Shown: piece after piece, positions 7,963-16,690 of the stretch | Numbering within the stretch: the first letter of the stretch is position 1 | Layout of the letters: every line of letters starts with the position of its first letter | From: JAJYRX01 sp041655275 | Lineage (GTDB): Bacteria > Pseudomonadota > Gammaproteobacteria > Burkholderiales > Burkholderiaceae_B | Assembly: GCA_041655275.1 (NCBI GenBank) | Contig: JBBAFU010000007.1 | Coordinates: forward strand, 1 to 64,000 | Length of the DNA: 64,000 bases | Direction: 5' to 3' | Program-made: the position numbers and the translations under genes | Notes under the pieces: generated by a model | The model's database searches: none | Told to the model about the DNA's origin: nothing | The model's input: the letters and a program-made list of their open reading frames with translations, nothing else

Positions 7963-9513
7963 TCACCCTCCACCCCCCTCAATCTTCGCAACAATCTCAT
8001 CAATCTCGCGTCGCAGCCGGTCGATGTTCGCCACGGTTGTCTTGATGTCCGCGTTCAGCTTCACGATGTCGATCACCTCGCGCGTATCCTCGGCTTCCAC
8101 ATAGCTGCTCACGGACAGGTTGTAGTCGTTGTCCTTGATCTGCTCGTATTCAATCGACTGGGCGAAGTGGTCCACACCCGCCTTGTTGTCGAACGCGTCC
8201 ATGATCTTTTTGATATGTGCGTCGGTCAGCGTATTCGTGTTCGTTTCTTTCTTGAACAGGCCACTGGCATCGATGAACTGAGTGCGGGTATCCAGTTTGC
8301 TCTTTGACAGCACCAGGATGTTGACCGCAATCGTGGTGCCGAAGAAGAGGTTGGGCGCCAGTGCGATCACGGTTTCCACGTAGTTGTTATCGATCAGGTA
8401 CTGGCGGATCCGTTTTTCCGCACCGCCGCGGTAGAAGATGCCGGGAAAGCACACGATTGCCGCCCGTCCCCTGGCAGACAGGTAGTGCAGTGAGTGCAAC
8501 ACAAAGGCAAAGTCAGCCTTGGACTTGGGCGCCAGCACGCCGGCGGGCGCAAAGCGCTCGTCATTGATCAAGGTGGGATCATCACTGCCGATCCAGCGCA
8601 CGGAGTAGGGCGGGTTGGACACAATCGCATCAAAGGGTTTTTCATCACCAAACTTCGGTTGAGTCAATGTATCGCCGAGTGCGATATTGAACTTGTCGTA
8701 GTTGATGTTGTGCAGGAACATGTTCATGCGGGCCAGGTTGTAGGTGGTGTGGTTGATTTCCTGTCCGTAGAACCCGTCCTGGATGGTGTGCGAATCAAAA
8801 TGCTTCTTGGCCTGCAGCAGCAGGGAGCCGGAGCCGCAGGCCGGGTCATATATCTTGTTCACGCTCGTCTGCTTGTGCATGGCCAGCTGCGCAATCAGCC
8901 TGGATACATGCTGCGGGGTAAAGAACTCGCCGCCGGATTTGCCGGCATTGGCAGCGTAGTTGGAGATCAGGAACTCGTAGGCATCGCCAAAGAGGTCGAT
9001 GTGGTTGTCTTCGAAGTTTCCGAAATCCAGCTCGGCCACGCCCTGCAGCACGGCGGTCAGGCGCTTGTTCTTGTCCGCCACGGTATTGCCCAGGCGATTG
9101 CTGGTGGTGTCGAAATCCGCAAACAGACCCCTGATGTCGGGCTCGGATGGATAGCCGGCCGCAGAGCCTTCGATGTCAACGAAAATCCGCGCCAGATCGG
9201 TGTTCAGGCTGTCGTTCCGGAAGGCCCTGGCCACCACATTGGCAAACAGCTGGCTGGGGTAGATGAAATAGCCCTTGGTCTTGATGGCATCGATGCGGAT
9301 CTCCCGCGTGATGACGGTGTCGCACAGGCTCGCATAGTTGACGCTTGCATCACCGGCCTCGATGTAGCGCGTGAAATTTTCGCTGATGAAGCGGTAGAAC
9401 AGGGCACCCAGCACGTATTGCTTGAAATCCCAGCCATCCACCGAGCCCCGTACCTCGTTGGCGATGGCCCAGATTTTCCGATGAAGCTCTGCACGTTGCT
9501 GGCTGCTCGTCAT
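7963..9513 (-). CDS. hsdM: Type I restriction-modification methylase subunit M
   Basis: A 516-residue N6-adenine methyltransferase counted from ATG 9513, which has an AAGGAAC site upstream and begins like other HsdM proteins (MTSSQQRAELHRKIWAIANE); the longer frame to 9663 adds residues foreign to the family. AdoMet motif I DPACGSGSL is near residue 223 and the catalytic NPPY near residue 300. The N-terminal helical bundle and C-terminal coiled segment for S-subunit contact are present. It is the first gene of the M-S-(rhuM)-R operon, with 172 non-coding bases before hsdS. Two M subunits and one S form the modification core. Confidence 0.96.
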   Translation of the reverse strand: MTSSQQRAELHRKIWAIANEVRGSVDGWDFKQYVLGALFYRFISENFTRYIEAGDASVNYASLCDTVITREIRIDAIKTKGYFIYPSQLFANVVARAFRNDSLNTDLARIFVDIEGSAAGYPSEPDIRGLFADFDTTSNRLGNTVADKNKRLTAVLQGVAELDFGNFEDNHIDLFGDAYEFLISNYAANAGKSGGEFFTPQHVSRLIAQLAMHKQTSVNKIYDPACGSGSLLLQAKKHFDSHTIQDGFYGQEINHTTYNLARMNMFLHNINYDKFNIALGDTLTQPKFGDEKPFDAIVSNPPYSVRWIGSDDPTLINDERFAPAGVLAPKSKADFAFVLHSLHYLSARGRAAIVCFPGIFYRGGAEKRIRQYLIDNNYVETVIALAPNLFFGTTIAVNILVLSKSKLDTRTQFIDASGLFKKETNTNTLTDAHIKKIMDAFDNKAGVDHFAQSIEYEQIKDNDYNLSVSSYVEAEDTREVIDIVKLNADIKTTVANIDRLRREIDEIVAKIEGGGG

Positions 9514-9639
9514 GTGTGTGTTCCTTGTTCCTGCGTGAATGATGTTGATAGTCCGTTGCGTCGGTTCTTCCCCAGTGCAGGCCAGGCCTTGCCGTGAAAA
9601 CCGGAATGTATCCATATGCAGCAATGTACCTGAAACTCC

Positions 9640-9780
9640 CGGAATGACCATAAGGTCTGGCAACTCCCGATCTTGTTGCGAGCTTTCCGCAAGGAGGCGG
9701 GGCTGACCCAGGCTGTTGCAGCTACTGCGGATTCGTTGCGTGGAGCTTGTGTTACGGCAAGGTGCGGAGTCCCCGATCCC
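9640..9780 (+). pseudogene. Possible XRE helix-turn-helix gene remnant
   Basis: Within the 343-base gap upstream of hsdM the plus strand reads QLPILLRAFRKEAGLTQ from 9661, the opening of many small XRE regulators (LLRAFRKEAGLTQ-x-x-LA). Beyond that the helix-turn-helix is not maintained and a stop follows soon after. No start codon with a ribosome site is seen. I see nothing else in 9514-9856 apart from the hsdM ribosome site. The call rests on a short match. Confidence 0.4.
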
Positions 9781-9856
9781 AGCGTCGGTTTCTGAACCTC
9801 AGTGGTAAATGACGGGCAGGTATTCCCTCACGTAATCAAAAATCTGCCATAAACGT

Positions 9857-11518
9857 CTACAGCGCGTGATAGTAATCTCGGATGATCAACGCCATCTTCT
9901 TGCGCCGTTCAGCCAGGAATTCCGGATAGTTTTCTGCTGTCACGTTAAAGATAAAGTCCGGGATGGCATTTTCCGAAAGGTTGGCGGCCAAGTCTTCATG
10001 ATCGCAAATTTCACCGATGACCAGCTTTCCGGTCTCAGCTTGCTGTCGCACTATTTCCATGTACTCCATGGGCGGCTTGCTGGAAATGTTCAGATTGATA
10101 TGGGTTTCCGTAAGGGTCAGGTTGGCAACCTGGTTGTATTCGTTGGGTTTGTTGATGCCGTTCTTGATCAGATGGTTCTTCGGAACAATGTGATGCATGT
10201 CGGACTGGCTGGTGAACATCTGGCTTACCTTGGTTTCCTTGCTCAAGAAGCCGCGGGCGCCGTTGTTGATCAAAGCAGCGGTATATACCTGGAATGACGG
10301 ACTACGCTTGCTGGGTGTCATCAGTTGCTGGGGCAGGGCAACTCGCCAGAAATCTTCCCCCATCTCGCCTTCCTCGATGTTCCGTAGATGGTTTATCACA
10401 CCCTCTTCTTCCATGCGGCGCAAGTCTGTTTCCCAAGTGGATTCAAAGCTGCCCACGGCTCGTCCGGTCAACAGTGTCATGACAAACCACCGCTTTACCG
10501 CTCGCAATCGCTCGGGCTCCGTCATCTGGTTGAGCTGGCGCAGCTTCAGATACAGGGCGTAGGTGAAGTTCAGCGCGTTTTTGGAGCCAATCATGTCCGC
10601 AGTAACAAAGCCGATGGACTGGATCATCAGCAAGAAGCGCTCGAAATGAGTCTGCCGAACAATATTCATCAGCGCAGCGCCCAGTTTTTCGTAGGCGGCC
10701 GGAATCAGGGATTCGTCGATCTTGCGGGTTTCGGGGTTGAGGCCAGACAGCTCGCTGACGATACTGCCGGCTTTGCCGCGGTTGAAGCCCACCAACCCGG
10801 CAATGCGAATGATATCCGAATAAGCTGGTTGAAACACTTGGTCATCGAACTTGCGGAGCCAGCTGATTTTGTCCAGCAAGCCGGACTCGACAAATTCCTT
10901 GTCGTTTTCACGGATGTCCTCATAGGCATGGCCGACGGCAGAGAGGTGGCAGAAGTAGTCGATCAGTTTGCGCATGTTGCGGCCTTCGTCACCATAGGTG
11001 GCAATTTTGCTCATGACAAAGTCTGCACTTGACAGGGGTATGCCCTTGGCATTGATGCGTACGAAGATTTCCGCCACCACTTCCACTGGCAGCTTATCGT
11101 CCAGTGAAATTACGCCAATCTGGGCGTTTTCAATGGCCGCCAACTTTTCCAGCGACGCTTCAACCCTGGCAGGATCCTCATCCGGATTGTTTCGGCAGTA
11201 TTCACCGATGAAGGTCAGCTTGGAACCGGTGAAGAAAATGCTGATGTCGTGAATCCATTGGCTACTTTTCCGAATGGCAGGGGTCAGGGTGGCAAACTCT
11301 TCTGTCATGGGGTTGAAAGCGATAGCGATGTTTTTCTTTTCGTAGCGTGAGCCGATCACTGGCAGCCCGGCAATCGCGGCACGCAAGGCGGTTACCCGCT
11401 GCTGGCCATCAATCAGAATCTGCTGATGAGCGGCGACTTCACCGCCTTTGAGCTTGGCACCCACCGATTGCCACGTAATCAGATAGCCTACCGGATAGCC
11501 TTTGTAGAGTGAATCCAT
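9857..11518 (-). CDS. DUF262 + HNH-type (DUF1524-like) protein, GmrSD-like, probably start-damaged
   Basis: The coordinates give the frame from the first ATG (553 residues). The N-terminal domain is DUF262, a ParB-like fold, with the hallmark ILIDGQQRVTALRAAI near residue 34. The C-terminal third contains SDMHHIVPKNHLI and NLTLTETHINLNI, the histidine/asparagine pattern of HNH-type DUF1524 nucleases. Proteins with this pairing are related to the GmrSD type IV restriction enzymes that attack modified DNA. The domain really begins further upstream: in-frame codons to 11644 encode IPELQRPFVW and other expected residues, but no ATG, GTG or TTG precedes them. As it stands, only a shortened protein lacking the first conserved DUF262 motif would be made from a standard start. 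Confidence 0.8.
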   Translation of the reverse strand: MDSLYKGYPVGYLITWQSVGAKLKGGEVAAHQQILIDGQQRVTALRAAIAGLPVIGSRYEKKNIAIAFNPMTEEFATLTPAIRKSSQWIHDISIFFTGSKLTFIGEYCRNNPDEDPARVEASLEKLAAIENAQIGVISLDDKLPVEVVAEIFVRINAKGIPLSSADFVMSKIATYGDEGRNMRKLIDYFCHLSAVGHAYEDIRENDKEFVESGLLDKISWLRKFDDQVFQPAYSDIIRIAGLVGFNRGKAGSIVSELSGLNPETRKIDESLIPAAYEKLGAALMNIVRQTHFERFLLMIQSIGFVTADMIGSKNALNFTYALYLKLRQLNQMTEPERLRAVKRWFVMTLLTGRAVGSFESTWETDLRRMEEEGVINHLRNIEEGEMGEDFWRVALPQQLMTPSKRSPSFQVYTAALINNGARGFLSKETKVSQMFTSQSDMHHIVPKNHLIKNGINKPNEYNQVANLTLTETHINLNISSKPPMEYMEIVRQQAETGKLVIGEICDHEDLAANLSENAIPDFIFNVTAENYPEFLAERRKKMALIIRDYYHAL

Positions 11519-11671
11519 CAGATCACGTACCTGGGAGGATTTCCAGACAAAAGGTCGCTGCAGTTCTGGAATGGCAATGCGGTCATCGTAGATAGCCGCA
11601 AGAATCTGTTTTACGGAGTTTTGGTTGACGCTGTAGTTGGATATTTGGAATTACCCAAGGGTGAGGTTCAT
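11519..11671 (-). other. Upstream coding remains of the DUF262 gene with lost start
   Basis: In frame with the gene downstream, codons 11644-11519 read ISNYSVNQNSVKQILAAIYD and then DRIAIPELQRPFVW, matching the usual DUF262 N-terminus, in which relatives start with M-x-NYSVNQ. The first codon here is ATA instead of ATG. Nine bases before it (11653-11651) lies an in-frame TAA, preceded by an ATG at 11671 that would give only six residues before that stop. Either translation begins at the unusual ATA or the gene has lost its start. Confidence 0.65.
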
Positions 11672-11790
11672 TTGGTATTTCAGTGCCGGGCGCTCAATGC
11701 TCGCCATGCTGATGCTAACGTACAGCCGCCTCATGCATGTCGCATATGTGGTTATGCCATATGCAGATCGACGCCAATCCGAGTCGAGCA

Positions 11791-12540
11791 TCACCCAAAC
11801 ACAAACATCAGCCCCGTCATGATGAGCCCGACAGACACCACCAGAATACGCAGGATGGTCGTCGAAATCCGTGATGCCAGTCGTCCGCCGATATAGCCGC
11901 CCAGCGTGGCGAATAGCATCATGATTCCCGTTTCGCGCCAGGCAATCAGGCCGCCGGCAATGTAGATGACGACGGCAACGATGGTCAGCACCCCGGAGGC
12001 CAGGTTCTTCAGGCCGTTCATGGTGTTCAGGGTGTAGGTGCCGGCAAGCCCGAACAGCGCGAGCAGCATGATGCCGATGCCGCCGTTGAAATAGCCGCCG
12101 TAGATGCTCACCGCCAGCAGGCCCACGCTCTGGCGCTGGTCAGCGGCGGGTGTTGCGGCCCGTTTCTTGACGAGCAGCGGTCCCAGCATGAAGATGACGG
12201 TGGCCACCAGCAGCAGCCAGGGCACTATCCCGCGAAAGACCTCTGCCGGCGTGACCAGCAGCAGGGCCGCGCCGGCAATGCCGCCCACCATGCCCAGGAT
12301 ACAGACATTGAGCAGGCGTGAGCGGGGCAGTATCACCAGATCGCGCCGGAACGCCCATGCACCCGAGAAGTAGCCCGGCAGCAGGGCCAGCGTACCGGTG
12401 GCATTCGCCATGGCCGGGGGCAGGCCGACAAAGACCAGCGCCGGCAGGGTCAGGAAGCTGCCGCCGCCGGCTGCGGAATTGAGCATGCCGGCGCCGAAGG
12501 CGGCAGCGGCCAGTAGAAGGACATCCCAGAGATCAGGCAT
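11791..12540 (-). CDS. TauE/SafE-family membrane exporter (copy 2)
   Basis: A 249-residue polytopic protein, N-terminal signature GMLNSAAGGGSFLTLPALVF and internal repeat IYGGYFNGGIGIMLL. It aligns along its entire length with the exporter at 2202-2954 (shared stretches such as GLPP, LALLPG, LLLVTP, NGLKNL), so the two are paralogues, though clearly diverged. It lies on the same strand, and the restriction genes sit between them. The ATG at 12540 overlaps nothing and the next gene upstream ends 42 bases away. Anion export is the family role; the substrate is not known. Confidence 0.9.
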   Translation of the reverse strand: MPDLWDVLLLAAAAFGAGMLNSAAGGGSFLTLPALVFVGLPPAMANATGTLALLPGYFSGAWAFRRDLVILPRSRLLNVCILGMVGGIAGAALLLVTPAEVFRGIVPWLLLVATVIFMLGPLLVKKRAATPAADQRQSVGLLAVSIYGGYFNGGIGIMLLALFGLAGTYTLNTMNGLKNLASGVLTIVAVVIYIAGGLIAWRETGIMMLFATLGGYIGGRLASRISTTILRILVVSVGLIMTGLMFVFG

Positions 12541-12582
12541 GTGTCGTTGCTGCAGACAAAGGGCATAGCTTATCAGCTGGCG

Positions 12583-13614
12583 CTATTCCCCGTCGCCGCC
12601 CATGGTCAGCACCATGCGAAACTTCACATCTCCGGACTTCATGCGCAGGTAGGCTTCCTGCGCCTTCTCCAGCGGCATGGTCTCGATCCGGGGGCGGGCA
12701 TCGACCAGCACGCTGAAGGCCAGGGCTTTTTCGCTCTCATGGGGTGTGCCGGTGATCGAGCCCATGACGCTGCGCTCGCCCACGACCATGGCGCCCAGCG
12801 ACACCGGCAACGGTGTTTTGCCGGCGCCCAGCACCATCAGTCGACCTTGCGGCGTCAGGGCCGTCATCAGTGCAGAAACAAGGGCGGGATGGGCGATGGT
12901 GGCCACTATGGCCTGCACACCGCCCAGCCGCTGCAGCGCGTCCGCAGCGTCTTCAGCATCGGCGTCAATGTAGTCATGCGCGCCCAGGGCCAGTGCGTCC
13001 TGGGCAATATCGCTGCCGCGTCCCACGGCGATCACGCGGAAACCCATGCGACGTGCATATTGCAATGCCATATGCCCCAGGCCGCCAATGCCCAGGATGG
13101 CCACGGTATCTCCAGCCTGGGCGCCACTTTTCTTCAGTGCATTGAAGGTGGCGATGCCCGCACACAGGATGGGGGCTGCCTCTTCGGCACTCAGCGCCTG
13201 CGGAATCGAGATCAGGCCCGAGGCACGCGCCAGCATCATCTCGGCATAGCCGCCGTCGCGACTGGCGCCCACGAAGGGCTGGTTCTGGCACAGGTCGAAA
13301 CGCCCCCGGCGGCACTGCACGCATTCACCGCAGGATCCGCCCAGACGGCCCACGCCGACGCGCTGGCCCAGTGTCCACAGGGATGGCGTATGCGCACCGA
13401 GCGCCACAATGCGTCCGACCACTTCGTGGCCCGGCACACGTGGCGGTTGCAGCGCCGGATCGGCGCTCTCAATGTCGGCAATGTCGGCGCCGCAGATGCC
13501 GCAGGCCTCAACGGCGATCAGGACTTCGCCTGTGTCGGGAGCGGCTGTCCGGCGCTCCACCAGTTCAAGGACGCCGGGACGGGTGATCTGCTGGGCAAGA
13601 TAGGTTGCTTTCAT
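12583..13614 (-). CDS. Zinc-dependent alcohol dehydrogenase (MDR family)
   Basis: A 343-residue enzyme counted from ATG 13614, which is preceded by AGGA at good spacing; a GTG two codons earlier is also possible. Catalytic zinc ligands appear in ACGICGADI and PGHEVVGRI, and structural zinc cysteines in GSCGECVQCRRGRFDLCQ. The Rossmann motif is GIGGLGHMALQYAR. It would oxidise alcohols or reduce aldehydes with NAD(P). It is transcribed divergently from the LysR gene at 13668, with only 53 bases between them, so that regulator is a reasonable candidate to control it. The natural substrate cannot be told from sequence. Confidence 0.92.
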   Translation of the reverse strand: MKATYLAQQITRPGVLELVERRTAAPDTGEVLIAVEACGICGADIADIESADPALQPPRVPGHEVVGRIVALGAHTPSLWTLGQRVGVGRLGGSCGECVQCRRGRFDLCQNQPFVGASRDGGYAEMMLARASGLISIPQALSAEEAAPILCAGIATFNALKKSGAQAGDTVAILGIGGLGHMALQYARRMGFRVIAVGRGSDIAQDALALGAHDYIDADAEDAADALQRLGGVQAIVATIAHPALVSALMTALTPQGRLMVLGAGKTPLPVSLGAMVVGERSVMGSITGTPHESEKALAFSVLVDARPRIETMPLEKAQEAYLRMKSGDVKFRMVLTMGGDGE

Positions 13615-13667
13615 GAACACATCCTACTTCCCGGGCTGTCGCACCACAAATGAATTAAAGTATCTTC

Positions 13668-14624
13668 ATGAGCAAGAAAAACTTTGTCGCCATGAAGGCT
13701 CCCACTCATCTGAACGCCTTGCGCGCCTTCGAGGCCAGCGCCCGTCACCAGAGTTTCTCCCTGGCAGCAAGGGAGCTGAATGTGACCGCAGCGGCAGTCG
13801 GCCAGCTTGTGCGATCGCTGGAGGATTGGCTGGGTACGCCCCTGTTCCTGCGCGCTACCAGTGGCCGTAAACGGCTGGTGCCCACGGCGGTCGCCCTGAA
13901 GGCCCTGCCGGAAATCCGCGCAGGTTTCGACCAGCTCGTCCTGGGTATGGAGCGCTTGCGAGAGGGCTCGGCCAGCGGCGCGCTCACCGTGACGGCAAGT
14001 CCGTCGTTTACCGCCAAATGGCTGCTGCCCCGCATCGACCGCTTTCAGGCCCTGTGCCCGGACATGACGGTGCGCCTCGACATCAACCATCATTTCCCGG
14101 ATTTCATCGCGCAGGGCATCGATGCCGGTGTGCGTTACGGTGTGGGACACTGGCCGGGTCTCGCGGCGGACAAGCTCATGGATGAGGAAGTCTATCCGGT
14201 ATGCTCGCCGGCGTGGCTGGGTGATTATCAGGGTGAATGTACGCTGGATCGGCTCGCGCAGGCCACCCTGATCCACGATTTGTCCATGGACGGCGACCCG
14301 AAGTTTCCAACCTGGAAGCTCTGGCTGGAAAGCGTGGGCGTCACGGATTTCCGGCCTGCGCACAGTCTGCAGATCAACAATTCCGCTGCCGTGCTGCAGG
14401 CGGCGATTGAAGGGCGGGGTGTGGCACTGGCCCGCAGTGTCATGGCCCGTGACGACCTCGAAAGCGGTCGCTTGCTGCGGCTGTTTCCCGATGTCTGCTT
14501 CACGTCCCCCATGTCGTATTACGTCGTCTACCGGCCCGAGTGCACGGGTTTGCCAAGGCTGGCAGTCTTTGTCGACTGGCTGCAGGCGGAGGCAGCGGTG
14601 TTCGAGCAAAGGCTTGCCTGCTAA
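13668..14624 (+). CDS. LysR-family regulator, GcvA-like
   Basis: A 318-residue LysR protein. The winged helix-turn-helix occupies roughly residues 13-72 (LNALRAFEASARHQSFSLAA, with LNVTAAAVGQLVRSLEDWLG), and the effector domain fills the remainder. The phrases PSFTAKWLLPRI and DAGVRYGVGHWPGL are typical of the GcvA subgroup. The first ATG at 13668 gives twelve residues before the conserved domain; an alternative ATG lies at 13692. It is divergent from the alcohol dehydrogenase and 38 bases upstream of the PhaB-like gene. It probably controls one of them, but its ligand is unknown. Confidence 0.9.
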   Translation: MSKKNFVAMKAPTHLNALRAFEASARHQSFSLAARELNVTAAAVGQLVRSLEDWLGTPLFLRATSGRKRLVPTAVALKALPEIRAGFDQLVLGMERLREGSASGALTVTASPSFTAKWLLPRIDRFQALCPDMTVRLDINHHFPDFIAQGIDAGVRYGVGHWPGLAADKLMDEEVYPVCSPAWLGDYQGECTLDRLAQATLIHDLSMDGDPKFPTWKLWLESVGVTDFRPAHSLQINNSAAVLQAAIEGRGVALARSVMARDDLESGRLLRLFPDVCFTSPMSYYVVYRPECTGLPRLAVFVDWLQAEAAVFEQRLAC

Positions 14625-14662
14625 GCTGATAGTTATCCATGCGTCACAACGAGGAGTCAATC

Positions 14663-15409
14663 ATGAGTCAAACTCAACGCACTGCACTGGTGACCGGCGG
14701 CAACCGGGGTCTGGGTGCCGCCATTGCGCACGCCTTGCACGATCAGGGCCACCGGGTGATCGTGGCCCATACGCCCGGCAATACAAAAGTGGCGGATTGG
14801 CTGAAGGAGCGCGCGGCCGCAGGCTATACCTTCACGGCCTACGGCGTCGATGTGTCGGATCATGAATCGGCGGCCGATCTGGCGCGGCGCATCCGGGCGG
14901 ATGGCCTGCAAGTCGATATTCTGGTGAACAATGCCGGTATCACGCGCGACGCGACCTTGCGCAAGCTCGACTGGGAGGGCTGGGACAAGGTCTTGCGCAC
15001 GAACCTGGATTCGATGTTCAACATGACCAAACCCTTCCTGGAGCCCATGCTGGCGCAGGAGTGGGGGCGCATCATCAATATTTCCTCCATCAACGGCAGC
15101 AAGGGGCAATACGGCCAGACCAACTATTCCGCCGCCAAGGCGGGCGTGCACGGTTTCACCAAGGCCCTGGCGCTCGAGGTGGCGCGCAAGGGTGTCACGG
15201 TCAACACCGTGTCGCCGGGTTATCTGGCAACCGACATGGTGATGGCGGTGCGCGAGGACGTTCGCCAGAAAATCATCGACAATATCCCTGTGAAGCGTCT
15301 GGGCGATCCCGCCGAGGTCGCCGCCCTGGTGGCCTTTATCGCCGGCGACGCGGCCGGGTTCATGACCGGCAGCAATGTGGCCATGAATGGCGGCCAGCAC
15401 ATGTACTGA
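14663..15409 (+). CDS. phaB: Acetoacetyl-CoA reductase-type SDR (PhaB-like)
   Basis: A 248-residue short-chain dehydrogenase starting at ATG 14663, chosen because AGGAG precedes it and relatives start just before TALVTGGNRGLG. The catalytic tetrad region is clear: NNAGITRD, NISSINGSKGQYGQTNYSAAK. The C-terminal phrase SNVAMNGGQHMY is characteristic of PhaB, the NADPH acetoacetyl-CoA reductase of polyhydroxybutyrate synthesis, rather than FabG. No phaA or phaC is in the window, so the gene is away from the standard pha operon. A second SDR follows 29 bases later. It could be a general 3-oxoacyl-CoA reductase. Confidence 0.85.
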   Translation: MSQTQRTALVTGGNRGLGAAIAHALHDQGHRVIVAHTPGNTKVADWLKERAAAGYTFTAYGVDVSDHESAADLARRIRADGLQVDILVNNAGITRDATLRKLDWEGWDKVLRTNLDSMFNMTKPFLEPMLAQEWGRIINISSINGSKGQYGQTNYSAAKAGVHGFTKALALEVARKGVTVNTVSPGYLATDMVMAVREDVRQKIIDNIPVKRLGDPAEVAALVAFIAGDAAGFMTGSNVAMNGGQHMY

Positions 15410-15438
15410 AGCGCAGGATGACAGTGACAGGAGAAAAC

Positions 15439-16191
15439 ATGAAATACCAGTTCAAGGGGAACGTCGCCATCATCAGTGGCGCCGGCTCCGGCATCGGCGC
15501 CGCAACGGCTCACCTGCTGGCGGCCAATGGTGTCTGCGTGGTGGCGTCCGACCTGCACGCCGACACGGTGGAAAAGGTGGTCGGCGAGATTACCGCTGCC
15601 GGCGGCCGCGCCGTGGTCCATGTCGGCGATATCAGCCTGCCGGAAACCTCGCAGTCGGCCGTTGCCTGCGCGCAGGCGCATTTCGGCGGCCTGCACATGG
15701 CATTCAACAATGCCGGCATCGGCGGCCGGCTTGCGCCGTCGGCAGAGCTGTCCGCCGAGGACTGGCGTCGCGTCATCGATGTCAACCTGAATGCCGTGCA
15801 GTACGCCATGCAGGCGCAGATTCCGGCGATGCTGGCCTCCGGGGGCGGCAGCATCGTCAACATGTCGTCCATCCTCGGCCTGGTGGGCAATCCCGATGCA
15901 CCGGCCTATGTAGCGGCCAAGCATGGCGTCACCGGCCTGACGCGTTCGGCGGCGCTCGCCTATTCTGCGCAGGGCATACGGGTGAATTCGATACATCCCG
16001 GCTATGTGGAAACGCCTATTCTCGATGTACTGGATGACGCCACGCGGGCCGGGCTGGTCGGGCGCCACGCCATCGGCCGGCTCGGGCATCCCGACGAGAT
16101 TGCGCACGCCACGGCTTTCCTGCTTTCGGAAGGCAGCAGCTTCATGACCGGCAGCGCCCTTGTGGTTGACGGCGGCTATACGGCAGCCTGA
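15439..16191 (+). CDS. Short-chain dehydrogenase/reductase
   Basis: A 250-residue classical SDR. ATG 15439 has an ACAGGAGA site; a longer open frame from 15061 is just the shadow of the preceding gene. Cofactor motif SGAGSGIGAATA, structural NNAGIGG, catalytic Ser in NMSSILGLVG and YVAAKHG. The C-terminal LVVDGGYTAA is normal. It probably forms an operon with the PhaB-like gene upstream and the methyltransferase-like membrane protein downstream. The Asp at the end of the second strand (VASDLHAD) suggests a preference for NAD(H). The substrate is unknown. Confidence 0.9.
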   Translation: MKYQFKGNVAIISGAGSGIGAATAHLLAANGVCVVASDLHADTVEKVVGEITAAGGRAVVHVGDISLPETSQSAVACAQAHFGGLHMAFNNAGIGGRLAPSAELSAEDWRRVIDVNLNAVQYAMQAQIPAMLASGGGSIVNMSSILGLVGNPDAPAYVAAKHGVTGLTRSAALAYSAQGIRVNSIHPGYVETPILDVLDDATRAGLVGRHAIGRLGHPDEIAHATAFLLSEGSSFMTGSALVVDGGYTAA

Positions 16192-16197
16192 TACGCT

Positions 16198-16671
16198 GTG
16201 CGCACGCAGCGATTGGAAACCCGCATTTCGCCACCGCTCGTCATGCTGGCGGCTGCCGGCGTTACCGGGCTGCTGGCGTGGCTGTTTCCCGGTGCTTCTT
16301 TTATCGGAGCAGGCAACACGGCGGCGGCTGGTGCGCTTGCCCTGATCGGTCTGGGCGTGGGTGCAGTGGGTGCAATTGCCTTTCGGCGTGCACGCACCAC
16401 GCTGGATCCGCACCGTCCCGATCAGGCAACCACGCTTGTGACCACAGGCGTGTATCGCGTCAGCCGCAACCCCATGTATCTGGGCCTGCTCCTGGTGCTG
16501 TTGGCCTGGGCATTCTATCTCGACAGCTGGCCGGGCCTCATCGCGGGGCCCACGGCATTCGTGGCCTGGATCACCCGCTTTCAGATTGTTCCCGAAGAGC
16601 GGTTTCTGACCCAGCGCTTCGGCCCCGACTATATCGCCTATCTGCGCCGGACGGGGCGCTGGCTGCTGTAG
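16198..16671 (+). CDS. Isoprenylcysteine carboxyl methyltransferase-like membrane protein
   Basis: A 157-residue protein with three or four membrane spans. The segment TTGVYRVSRNPMYLGLLLVL and the later PEERFLTQRFGPDYIAYL are hallmark motifs of the ICMT/PEMT-like methyltransferase family, in which bacterial members methylate lipids or isoprenoid-type substrates at the membrane. It starts with GTG six bases after the SDR stop, so it is probably cotranscribed. The actual substrate in bacteria is mostly undefined. It faces the convergent YhhQ gene 19 bases downstream. Confidence 0.85.
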   Translation: MRTQRLETRISPPLVMLAAAGVTGLLAWLFPGASFIGAGNTAAAGALALIGLGVGAVGAIAFRRARTTLDPHRPDQATTLVTTGVYRVSRNPMYLGLLLVLLAWAFYLDSWPGLIAGPTAFVAWITRFQIVPEERFLTQRFGPDYIAYLRRTGRWLL

Positions 16672-16690
16672 CAAACGCAGCCAGCCGGCC

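Noticed and set aside
9514..9663. Longer N-terminus for HsdM from 9663
   Set aside because: The extra 50 residues are not seen in the family and ATG 9513 has its own ribosome site.
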